DNA of 15,532 nucleotides, taken from Competibacteraceae bacterium UBA2788. GTDB taxonomy: Bacteria; Pseudomonadota; Gammaproteobacteria; Competibacterales; Competibacteraceae. The stretch spans positions 1 through 15,532 of the forward strand of contig DEHY01000164.1 of assembly GCA_002352185.1 (NCBI GenBank), read 5' to 3'. Below are positions 6,699-13,804 of the stretch, piece after piece. The notes under the pieces were generated by a model. The model saw only the letters and a program-made list of their open reading frames with translations, did no database searches and was not told the origin of the DNA. Both the position numbers and the translations under genes were made by a program. The first letter of the stretch is position 1. Every line of letters starts with the position of its first letter.

Positions 6699-6747
6699 TT
6701 GCCCTGCCCAGCCAGCAGCGGCCAGCGGTTTCCACAGGATATCCGAC

Positions 6748-7398
6748 ATGCAAATTTACAAGAGCGGCCCTGACTTGGGCGAAATGACCGACAAGTTTCG
6801 GCAAATCCCGTTTCTGAAAGCGTTTGGCGACCGCTATCTTCAGGAAATCCTGAACGCCAGCCGCATGATCATCTATGAACCCGACGATCTGATCATTCCC
6901 GAAGGCGCGTTCGGAGACCGGTTGTACGTGCTGATCAGCGGCAGGGTGCGCGTGGTCAAGCAAAAGAATCCCGTGGCCTCGCTGGATCAAGTTGGCGATT
7001 TATTCGGTGAACTTGCGGCGCTGGGCGATGAGACCCGCACCGCCTCGGTGTTCGCCACCACAACAACCTGGTGTCTGGAATTCAACTCCGGCCTTCTGAA
7101 AAAACTGCCGGCGACGGATCGGGACGCCTGTTACGCCTTGTTGTACCGGCATATCGCCGAAGTCGTTGCCGGGCGATTGAAGAAGACGACGGACGAACTG
7201 GTGCTGGCTGCTCGGGAGCTGGAGGTCACTCGCCGCAAGCTGGCCGAATTGCGGCGGAATTCCGGGCGGGAATCCTGGGATGACGAACTGGACCTGGCGA
7301 TCAATCAACTGCGGCGCACCAAGGAGAAACTGGCGCTGCTGGGACGCACGCCCGCAGAAGCGCCCACGCAACCTGATACTCCACCGGAGTCGCCGTGA
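6748..7398 (+). CDS. Cyclic-nucleotide-binding domain protein with C-terminal coiled coil, no DNA-binding domain
   Basis: This is a 216-residue cytoplasmic protein. Residues about 20-120 are a CRP-like cyclic-nucleotide-binding domain: PEGAFGDRLYVLISGRVRVV gives the beta-roll, and GDLFGELAALGDETRTASV the phosphate-binding cassette, with the glutamate (E89) and arginine (R97) that contact the nucleotide in CRP-type proteins. Residues about 130-200 are charged and heptad-like, probably a coiled coil; there is no helix-turn-helix, so it is not a CRP/FNR transcription factor. The tail is Pro/Thr/Glu-rich. ATG 6748 was chosen because AGGA lies eight bases upstream and the upstream extension overlaps the HD-GYP gene in a shadow frame. 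Position after an HD-GYP gene suggests a nucleotide-responsive partner or adaptor. The ligand (cAMP, cGMP, c-di-GMP or none) is unknown. Confidence 0.85.
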   Translation: MQIYKSGPDLGEMTDKFRQIPFLKAFGDRYLQEILNASRMIIYEPDDLIIPEGAFGDRLYVLISGRVRVVKQKNPVASLDQVGDLFGELAALGDETRTASVFATTTTWCLEFNSGLLKKLPATDRDACYALLYRHIAEVVAGRLKKTTDELVLAARELEVTRRKLAELRRNSGRESWDDELDLAINQLRRTKEKLALLGRTPAEAPTQPDTPPESP

Positions 7399-8754
7399 AT
7401 GGTTAAGGTCATGCGCTATTGGTTTTCAGGATGTTCGCCGGTGGTGCTGTTGAGCGCGCTGCTGTGGTGGTCGCCGGCGTCGGCGATTAAGCCAGCCGCC
7501 ACGCCGGTTCCCGATGAGTTCGTTGCACCATTACAGGCCACTGCCGCTACGCCGATGTACGCGCCGCCGAAGGGCGCGGGCCGGGTGCGCATGATCAAGG
7601 ATGACAAGATTGGAATGCCCGTGTTGCAGGCTCGATCCGCCCAGGAGGCGATTGCGGCTGCGGTGGCTCAGCGCGCCGCCGGTTGTCGGATGCTGCGTTT
7701 CAGCAGCGACGGCTTCGGCTGGATCGCGACCGGGACGGCGGACTACGCTGCAACCGAGAACCCGGTGGCGGCCCGGCGCAGCCACCGGGAGGCGCGCTTC
7801 AAGGCGTTTGTAGATGCCCGAACCCGGCTGGCGGAGTGCCTGCGGAGGCTGCCGCCGGAAATCCGGCAGCAGATCAGCGAGCGCCTGGCGCAGGATGACG
7901 CCATCCGGCTGGCGTTGATTAATCTCGCCGCCAACGATGAGGAGCGCCGGGAACAGGCGTTGCGGATTCTGGCGCGTGGTTTCGTGGCTTACGCGGTTGA
8001 TGATGATGCGGCGACGGTCCGCGTTCACCTGGTCGCCACTCCCAGAACCGCTACCCGGCTGACGCGCCCTACCCCCAACGCGGTTGAGGCGGTTTCGTTG
8101 CCGGAAGGGCTGAAACAGCTACTGGCCGAAGCCGGGGGCGGATTGATTCCGCCAGTGGGTAATCGGCTGATGGTGGTCAATTCCACCGGCGAACTGGCCC
8201 TGGTCGGCTATGCCATTAATCTCATCGGCGTGCATCCAGACCCGACGGCCCAAGGCAAGCTGCGCGCCGATGCCGAGAAAATCGCCACCCGCCACGCGAC
8301 CGAAGCACTGGCGGGTTTGGCGATGGATGATGCGGGGGCATGGCAAAGCGGGCTGGATGAGGCCAGTCGGGATGAAATCCGGGCCGCCGCCAATGGCTAC
8401 GAGGACAGCGAACCGAGCATGCGCCGCTTCGGGCAAATCCGCGATTTGATGATGACTTCAATCAAGGATGATCCGGGATTCCAAACCGTGCGCGAGGGTA
8501 GTCTGCCGTCGGCGACGACGATCAAGCGTTTCAGCAACGATGAGACGGTGGCTGTAGTCGTGATCTACACGCCTCTGGTCAAAAAGCGCGAGGTGATCCC
8601 GCCCGCCCAGCAACCGACTTCGCCCACCCCAGCGCCTGCACCCGCAAGTACCGTCGGCATTCCACCCGCACCTCTACCGAATTTACCCGCCACGCCGACT
8701 ACGCCAGCCTCAGCCCCATCAGCGACCCAGTCAGCGCCGACGGAAACCCGCTAA
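7399..8754 (+). CDS. Exported protein of unknown function with internal duplication and proline-rich tail
   Basis: This is a 451-residue protein I cannot assign to a named family. A signal peptide (hydrophobic about residues 13-25, cleavage after ASA near 29) sends it to the periplasm or outer membrane. Two segments look alike: about 105-215 and about 264-392. Each opens with a Gly/Ala strand (GWIATGTADY; ALVGYAINLI), continues into a long Ala/Arg-rich helix (RSHREARFKAFVDARTRLAE; KLRADAEKIATRHATEALAG), and ends in a hydrophobic strand before Thr-Pro (VRVHLVATP; VAVVVIYTP). The helix-strand pattern recalls LPP20-like lipoprotein domains, but that is only a resemblance. Residues 400-451 are Pro/Ala/Thr-rich and probably disordered. 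The start ATG directly follows the stop of the preceding gene (TGAATG), so translation is likely coupled. It ends by sharing bases with the convergent mutM stop codon. Confidence 0.85.
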   Translation: MVKVMRYWFSGCSPVVLLSALLWWSPASAIKPAATPVPDEFVAPLQATAATPMYAPPKGAGRVRMIKDDKIGMPVLQARSAQEAIAAAVAQRAAGCRMLRFSSDGFGWIATGTADYAATENPVAARRSHREARFKAFVDARTRLAECLRRLPPEIRQQISERLAQDDAIRLALINLAANDEERREQALRILARGFVAYAVDDDAATVRVHLVATPRTATRLTRPTPNAVEAVSLPEGLKQLLAEAGGGLIPPVGNRLMVVNSTGELALVGYAINLIGVHPDPTAQGKLRADAEKIATRHATEALAGLAMDDAGAWQSGLDEASRDEIRAAANGYEDSEPSMRRFGQIRDLMMTSIKDDPGFQTVREGSLPSATTIKRFSNDETVAVVVIYTPLVKKREVIPPAQQPTSPTPAPAPASTVGIPPAPLPNLPATPTTPASAPSATQSAPTETR

Positions 8755-9566
8755 CACTGGCAGCATGGACAGTAATACGTCGCCCGCTGACCGACCCGGC
8801 AACGCTGGATCGGTTTACCGCAGGCGATGCAGGGTAGCGCGTAACGGTCATAAATCCGCAGGGACTGCTGAAAGTATCCCGGTTCGCCGTCGCCGCCGAT
8901 GAAATCCCGTAGCGTAGTCCCGCCCTGCTGGATCGCCGCGCTGAGAATCTCCCGGATGGCCGCTGTCAGCCGCTCATATTCAGCCAGCGTGACCAGGCCC
9001 GCTGGCCGCAGCGGATTGATCCTGGCCGCGAACAGCGATTCGTTGGCGTAGATGTTGCCCACTCCCACGACGATGTGATTATCCATCACGAAGGTTTTGA
9101 CTGCGGACCTTCGGCCTTGCGCCCGCTGATGAAGATAGGCGCTGGAAAAGGCGGCGTCGAACGGCTCCGGCCCCAGGGTTCGCAACAGCGGATGGCGTTC
9201 CGGCGGTTCCGGGGTCCACAGCAGCGCGCCGAATCGGCGGCTGTCGTTGAAGCGCAGGCAGTAGCCGTCAGCCAGCGCCAAATCCACATGATCGTGCTTT
9301 TGCAGCGGGGTATCGGTCGGCAGGATGCGTAGCCGGCCCGTCATTCCAAGATGCAGGATTGCCGTACCGGCGTCGGTGCGCAGCAGCAGGTACTTGGCCC
9401 GCCGTTCGACCCGCCGGATCATTTGCCCCGGCAGCCGTATCGCCAGTTCCTCCGGCACCGGCCAGCGCAGTTGGGGTTGCCGCACCACCACCTGGGTCAC
9501 GATCTGACCGGTCAGATGCGGCGCGATGCCACGGCGGACGGTTTCGACTTCAGGCAATTCAGGCAT
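8751..9566 (-). CDS. mutM: Formamidopyrimidine-DNA glycosylase (8-oxoguanine repair)
   Basis: This is a 271-residue bifunctional base-excision repair enzyme that removes 8-oxoguanine and formamidopyrimidines and nicks the abasic site. It begins MPELPEVE: after Met removal, Pro1 is the Schiff-base nucleophile and Glu2 the general acid. The conserved lysine is K58 in RRAKYLL (Lys57 of the mature protein). NIYANESLFAARINP is typical of the helix-two-turn-helix region. The C-terminal zinc finger has Cys246, Cys249, Cys266 and Cys269 in the C-x2-C-x16-C-x2-C pattern, plus extra cysteines at 256, 268 and 271. Its ATG shares one base with the stop of the upstream DUF4340-type gene, so it is the last gene of the ABC operon. 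Its stop overlaps the stop of the convergent exported-protein gene (CTAA at 8751-8754), with no terminator between them. Confidence 0.97.
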   Translation of the reverse strand: MPELPEVETVRRGIAPHLTGQIVTQVVVRQPQLRWPVPEELAIRLPGQMIRRVERRAKYLLLRTDAGTAILHLGMTGRLRILPTDTPLQKHDHVDLALADGYCLRFNDSRRFGALLWTPEPPERHPLLRTLGPEPFDAAFSSAYLHQRAQGRRSAVKTFVMDNHIVVGVGNIYANESLFAARINPLRPAGLVTLAEYERLTAAIREILSAAIQQGGTTLRDFIGGDGEPGYFQQSLRIYDRYALPCIACGKPIQRCRVGQRATYYCPCCQC

Positions 9567-10108
9567 TATTCGCGCCTCGTAGCGTTCACTGCCGGGAGTT
9601 CGACAGGCGACGCCAGGAAGCCGGCGGCGGCGCTGGTCAACAGCAGATAGGACCGGTCGGGACAGAGATAGACGGTGGCGCCGATTCGCAGGTAGCGCTG
9701 GCCGTCGGTCGGAGCCGTTGCGCCAAAGTGGATGCTCCGGTCATTCAAGCGCAACTGCAACTGGGATGGATCGAGGCCCAAGGGCTTTAAATCCAGTCCG
9801 GCAGTCGCGTATCGCAGCGGGCAGCGCGCTTCGGCCAGTTGCAGGATCGAGCGGATCAAAACCGGGTTGGCCGGTCCGTTATCCGGCTCGGTCATCCACC
9901 AGCGGCCAGCGCGCTGCTCGAACGCCAGGGCGTCCTGCCCCGGTCGCTCGACCGCGATTCGTTCGATGTGCGCGGGAGCCAAATCCAGGAGAGGCGAAAT
10001 CAACGCCGGGTTTTCCCGGCCCGGATCAAACAGCGCCAGAGCCGCCAGGCCGCCGACCAGCCCCAGTAATCCCAGATTGAGCCAAGCGCGCTGGGCGAGT
10101 GCGTTCAC
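9566..10108 (-). CDS. DUF4340-type membrane-anchored protein
   Basis: This 180-residue protein has one N-terminal membrane segment (about 9-27) and an exported domain. The segments HIERIAVERPGQDALAFEQRAGRWWMTEP and LRYATAGLDLKPLGLDPSQLQLRLND match the DUF4340 pattern (a ligand-free beta-rich repeat often ending in predicted disulfide-free strands) found next to Gld-type ABC transporters. It is shorter than many DUF4340 proteins, which often exceed 300 residues. The start is GTG at 10108, two bases after the stop of the GldG-type gene. Its stop TAA shares a base with the mutM ATG. Its role is unknown; context suggests a partner of the ABC complex encoded upstream. Confidence 0.75.
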   Translation of the reverse strand: MNALAQRAWLNLGLLGLVGGLAALALFDPGRENPALISPLLDLAPAHIERIAVERPGQDALAFEQRAGRWWMTEPDNGPANPVLIRSILQLAEARCPLRYATAGLDLKPLGLDPSQLQLRLNDRSIHFGATAPTDGQRYLRIGATVYLCPDRSYLLLTSAAAGFLASPVELPAVNATRRE

Positions 10109-10110
10109 AA

Positions 10111-11487
10111 TCAGCGTCGCTGCCGGTAAAACCAGATCAGCCAGCCACCGGCCAGCAACGCTCCCGGCAACCCGATCAGAAATATCGCCGCGATCAACGC
10201 CAGCTCGTTTTCTGACAGATTCAGATTCGGGTCGGGAGCGGCCTTGGGGACAATGAGGATTGGGGTATCGTCCAGAGTCAGCCAGTGGATGATATTCAAT
10301 CCCAGTTCCAGATTGGCGCCATTGCCCAGATAGGTGTTCGACAGAAAGTCGCCGTCACCCATAATGACGATCCGCTGCTCGTTCACGGCGAGCGGGTCGG
10401 CGGCGGCGGGCAGGCCAGGCCGGGGCCGGTACAGCGCCACGCCAACCGTTAGCGGCCCGGCCCGTTCGGCGCTGTCGGGATTGAATCGCAGCGTACCGTC
10501 GAGTGGACCGGTTTCGATCCAACTCCGGGATTGGCTTTCCAGCAACACGACAGCCTTCCAGCCGGCGGGCGGTTGAACCTCCAGCGCGACTGCTTGTGGC
10601 AGCAAAGCGGGGGAACGCAGCGATTGGGTAATGGGGTGTGGACCATAATCGGCGACAGCAATGAAAGCGGGGTTTTTAATGCCCAGAACCGACGTGTTCG
10701 CATCCACCACCGTTCCAGGCAACAGGGTCACGCCCAGCGCCGCCGCCAACGATTGCAACCCTGAAGGATCACCCGGTTCCAGCAGCCACAACAGCGCGCC
10801 GCCCTGCTTCACATATTCCAGAATCGCTGCAACCTCGCCCGGCGGCAGCGGCGTTTGCGGTCCGGCAATGACCAGCGCGGCGGTCGCAGCGGGAACGCGC
10901 ATTTCCACCGCCAGATCGAGCGAGTAGGGCCGGATGCCGATTTTTTCCAGCTCCCGGACAAAGGTTCCCAGATCATAATTGGCGGCGCCGAGCGGTTTGC
11001 GTTCGCCATGACCGGCGAGGAATCGCACAACGGTCGTCTGCTGTCGGTTCAAGCGTTGCAGAGCCTGGGTCAACGCCTGTTCGCCCAGTTGCCGGAGCTT
11101 TTCACCACGCCCGCGATACTCCACATACAGTTCACCGTCCAAGGTGATGCCCAGTTCGCGCACCCGGTCGGGCAGCAGGTCGGGATTGACGAAATTCAGC
11201 GTCAGATTGGGTTTGTAGCGCTGATAGCGGCTAATCAGCCGGGTAATCGCGTCGCGCAGGGCCGGATTGTCGCGGGCGTAGGCGGTGACGTGGATCGGCC
11301 CGTCCAGATGGGTCAGCAGCATTTGACTGACCGGCGACAGGGTATTGCGGCCATTTGTGGTCCAGTCAGCCTGAATCGTGTAGCGGGCGCTCAGCCAGGC
11401 CAGCAGGCCCATCGCCAAGGCGAACAGGAGCGAGAACCATAGGTTTTGCCAGCCAAGCCGACGGCGCACGGAGCGATTGATCTGCAT
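10111..11487 (-). CDS. GldG-type ABC transporter auxiliary protein
   Basis: This 458-residue protein resembles the GldG/ABC_transp_aux family, the large extracytoplasmic partner in GldA-GldF-GldG-like ABC systems. A membrane segment at about 14-33 is followed by NTLSPVSQMLLTHLDGPIHVTAYA, the conserved family opening. A middle region, including TTVVRFLAGHGERKP and then GALLWLLEPGDPSGL, fits the predicted ThuA/GATase-like fold. VIMGDGDFLSNTYLGNGAN precedes a second membrane segment near residues 430-453 and a short basic cytoplasmic tail. It starts three bases after the permease stop, with GGGG upstream. In Flavobacterium, GldAFG are needed for gliding, but homologues occur in many non-gliding bacteria, so no gliding role is implied here. 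The substrate is unknown. Confidence 0.85.
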   Translation of the reverse strand: MQINRSVRRRLGWQNLWFSLLFALAMGLLAWLSARYTIQADWTTNGRNTLSPVSQMLLTHLDGPIHVTAYARDNPALRDAITRLISRYQRYKPNLTLNFVNPDLLPDRVRELGITLDGELYVEYRGRGEKLRQLGEQALTQALQRLNRQQTTVVRFLAGHGERKPLGAANYDLGTFVRELEKIGIRPYSLDLAVEMRVPAATAALVIAGPQTPLPPGEVAAILEYVKQGGALLWLLEPGDPSGLQSLAAALGVTLLPGTVVDANTSVLGIKNPAFIAVADYGPHPITQSLRSPALLPQAVALEVQPPAGWKAVVLLESQSRSWIETGPLDGTLRFNPDSAERAGPLTVGVALYRPRPGLPAAADPLAVNEQRIVIMGDGDFLSNTYLGNGANLELGLNIIHWLTLDDTPILIVPKAAPDPNLNLSENELALIAAIFLIGLPGALLAGGWLIWFYRQRR

Positions 11488-11490
11488 GGA

Positions 11491-12243
11491 TCAGCCCCGC
11501 AAGCGGATATTGTCCAGCCGACGGATCGCCAGACCCAGGAACGCCGCGCTGAAGAGCAGGTAATAAGCCACATCCTTGCTTCTGAGCAGACCGAGCAGCA
11601 GGGCGTCACCATGGCGCGGCAGCGACAGGTAAGCAAACAGTGGGCTGATCGTGCCCTGGCTGGCGCCGACCGCATCCACAATCCAGAACGCCAGCAACAG
11701 CCCAAAGGTCGCCGCCGCAGCGACCGCCGGTTGCATGGTGAGGGCGGACAGATACAGACCGGCAGCGGCGAAGCTGGAGGCGAGCAGGGTCAGCCCCAGC
11801 ACGCCAGCGGCCAGCTTGCCAAAATCGAGCGCCGCGCCGATTGACAACGTCAGTGGCATCAGCGCGACCAGTGCGATCAGTATCAGAAGAAACATCAGTA
11901 CACCCAAATACTTGCCGAATACGATAGTGGAAATTCCCACCGGCGCTGAGAACAGCAGGTCGAGAGTGCCGGTCTGGCGCTCCTCGCTGAACAGGCGCAT
12001 GGTGAGCAGCGGGGTCAGTAGCAGCAAACCCCAGGCGGCTACCCGAAACAGTGGCGCTGCAACCAGATCGGTCACGCCCGGCGCGTTTTCCAGGCCGGCC
12101 AGCCGCCCCTGTAAGTTCTGGAAATCACCCACCAGGATGATGAAAATCCACGCCAGCAACCCTTGCACTACCGCCAGCAACGTCCAGGCCAGAGGCGACA
12201 AAAATAAGCCGCGCAACTCGCGGGTCGCAATGGTGAGGATCAT
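11491..12243 (-). CDS. ABC-2 type permease (GldF-like)
   Basis: This is a 250-residue integral membrane protein with about six hydrophobic segments (near 18-38, 66-83, 110-138, 145-170, 175-192 and 225-242). The ABC-2 hallmark RLFSEERQTGTLDLLFSAPV (83-102) after the second segment is the coupling region seen in NosY/GldF-type permeases. The ATG at 12243 overlaps the ATPase stop codon by four bases (ATGA), so the two are translationally coupled; the longer frame to 12318 lies within the ATPase gene in another frame and is discarded. Together with the upstream ATPase and downstream GldG-type protein it should form one inner-membrane complex. The substrate is unknown. Confidence 0.88.
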   Translation of the reverse strand: MILTIATRELRGLFLSPLAWTLLAVVQGLLAWIFIILVGDFQNLQGRLAGLENAPGVTDLVAAPLFRVAAWGLLLLTPLLTMRLFSEERQTGTLDLLFSAPVGISTIVFGKYLGVLMFLLILIALVALMPLTLSIGAALDFGKLAAGVLGLTLLASSFAAAGLYLSALTMQPAVAAAATFGLLLAFWIVDAVGASQGTISPLFAYLSLPRHGDALLLGLLRSKDVAYYLLFSAAFLGLAIRRLDNIRLRG

Positions 12244-13178
12244 GCAACGGTCTCCTGTCCCAGCATCAGTTCGACGCAAATCTGTTCCAGCCCCGCAGAT
12301 TCCGGCGTCATTTCCCACAAATCCCAGCCGCCAGCCTGAGCATGCTCGATCAACGCCTGGTGGGGCGCAACGCCAACGGCATGGTGAAGCCGGAACTGGC
12401 CGCCGCCGAGTTCCTCGACCTGCGTCACTGCGGGCAGTTGTGACAGTTCTGCGAGCGGCGGCGGCGCGTTCAATCCGATGCGCAAACGGCTGGATTGGCG
12501 CTGCCGGCTCAAGTCGGCCAGCGCGCCGATGTAAACCAGTCGCCCGTTTTGCATGATTTGGACATGGGTGCAGGTCGCCTGTACTTCCGCCAGCAGATGG
12601 GTGGATAAAATCACGCCACGATTCTGCCCCAGTTCACGGATGAGATCGCGGATTTCCCGCCCCTGAATCGGATCCAGGCCGACCGTCGGTTCGTCCAGAA
12701 TCAGCACCGGCGGATCATGCAGCGTGGCTTGGGCAATGCCGACCCGTTGCCGGTAGCCCTTGGACAGATTGCCGATCAGGCGGCGGCCAGCATCCATCAG
12801 ACCACAGCGTTCCTTAGCCCTTGCCACCGCCATGCGGCTGGCTATGCGGTCGAGTCGGTGCAGGCGGGCGCTGTAGCGGAGTTGCTCATCCACTGTCAGT
12901 TCGCGATAGAGCGGCGGTTGCTCGGGCAGATAGCCGATGGCCTGCCTGGCCCGGCGCGGCTGATCCAGCAAGTCGGCGCCGTTGATGATAATCCGCCCGG
13001 CGTCCGGCGCCAGAACGCCCGCCAACATCCGCAAGGTGGTGGATTTACCCGCGCCGTTAGGGCCGAGAAAGCCTAAGACCTGGCCGCGACTGAGCGTGAA
13101 GCTGGCTGCATCAACCACTTGGCTTTCACCATAGCAGCGGCTCAATCCTTCCACCTGCAACAGAATCTCGCCGGTCAT
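12240..13178 (-). CDS. ABC transporter ATP-binding protein (GldA-like)
   Basis: This 312-residue ATPase energises the adjacent ABC-2 permease. Motifs are Walker A GPNGAGKST (39-47), Q-loop Q87 in YLPEQPPLY, signature LSKGYRQR (138-145), Walker B VLILDEP (158-164), D-loop GLDP and switch His194 in LSTH. The C-terminal about 90 residues form the extra domain typical of GldA/NosF/CcmA-like ATPases. ATG 13178 is preferred because the family N-terminus (MxxxILLQVEGLSRCYG) starts there; an in-frame ATG at 13196 would add six residues, and neither has a strong ribosome site. It is the first gene of a five-gene minus-strand operon ending in mutM, and it is divergent from psiE across about 92 bases. 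Confidence 0.92.
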   Translation of the reverse strand: MTGEILLQVEGLSRCYGESQVVDAASFTLSRGQVLGFLGPNGAGKSTTLRMLAGVLAPDAGRIIINGADLLDQPRRARQAIGYLPEQPPLYRELTVDEQLRYSARLHRLDRIASRMAVARAKERCGLMDAGRRLIGNLSKGYRQRVGIAQATLHDPPVLILDEPTVGLDPIQGREIRDLIRELGQNRGVILSTHLLAEVQATCTHVQIMQNGRLVYIGALADLSRQRQSSRLRIGLNAPPPLAELSQLPAVTQVEELGGGQFRLHHAVGVAPHQALIEHAQAGGWDLWEMTPESAGLEQICVELMLGQETVA

Positions 13179-13270
13179 GGCGTTTTCGCCAAGCATTGGA
13201 TTTCAGGGAACGGTATCATGGCGGCAATGGTCAATCTGGACGCTCCGTCCCATTCACGACTAGAATCATC

Positions 13271-13756
13271 ATGGAAAAATCTCCCAGTCAATCACCGATC
13301 CCCGATCATGATCCGGCAGAAGGACTCAATATCAGCGAAAGCGAGGAGCCTCTGATCCACTGGTTGCATGTCGCCATCCGTTTCTGTGTGCGGATCCTGG
13401 CGGTATTGATGACTCTGGTGATCATGTGGAGCGTTGCCGACGTAGCCTGGGTTCTCTACCAACGCGCAACGGCATCGCCTACGGTAGGATTGCTGAATAT
13501 TGACGATATTCTGGTCTCGTTCGGCGCGTTCATGGTGACGCTGATCGCCATCGAAATTTTCCTGAACATTGTCCTGTATCTGCGTGACGACGTCTTGCAT
13601 GTCAAGCTGGTGCTGGCTACAGCGTTGATGGCCATCGCCCGCAAGGTGATTGTAATGGATTATAAGACACTGGAACCCACCTATATCTGGTCGACGGCGG
13701 CAGTGATCTTCGCGCTCAGTATTGGATACTGGCTGGTAGCGAAAAAGACTCAATGA
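13271..13756 (+). CDS. psiE: PsiE-family membrane protein (phosphate-starvation-inducible type)
   Basis: This 161-residue integral membrane protein has an N-terminal acidic, Pro-rich cytoplasmic stretch (1-28) and four hydrophobic segments (about 36-60, 81-104, 111-129 and 137-156). The conserved block, from GAFMVTLIAIEIFLNIV through VLATALMAIARKVIVMDY, is diagnostic of the PsiE family. The E. coli member is induced by phosphate starvation; its biochemical role is unknown, and the family symbol is used here on similarity only. ATG 13271 was chosen as the first ATG of the frame. The ribosome site is weak, and a TTG at 13196 would overlap the divergent ATPase gene start. A Pho box was not recognised. 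desA follows after 48 bases on the same strand. Confidence 0.8.
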   Translation: MEKSPSQSPIPDHDPAEGLNISESEEPLIHWLHVAIRFCVRILAVLMTLVIMWSVADVAWVLYQRATASPTVGLLNIDDILVSFGAFMVTLIAIEIFLNIVLYLRDDVLHVKLVLATALMAIARKVIVMDYKTLEPTYIWSTAAVIFALSIGYWLVAKKTQ

Positions 13757-13804
13757 ATCTCAATCGTTCGCTTTTGCTAATCACTTCTGCATAAAGGCGC
13801 CAAA

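Noticed and set aside
5643..6749. Long minus-strand open frame (368 codons) antisense to the HD-GYP gene
   Set aside because: It lies wholly across a well-supported gene, has no recognisable domain, and its Gln/His/Arg-rich translation is typical of antisense reading of GC-rich coding DNA.
12244..12318. N-terminal extension of the ABC permease to 12318
   Set aside because: It overlaps the ATPase gene in another frame and lacks membrane-protein character; ATGA coupling supports ATG 12243.
11651..12556. Plus-strand open frame (301 codons) across the ABC permease and ATPase genes
   Set aside because: It spans two well-supported genes in antisense and has no coherent domain.
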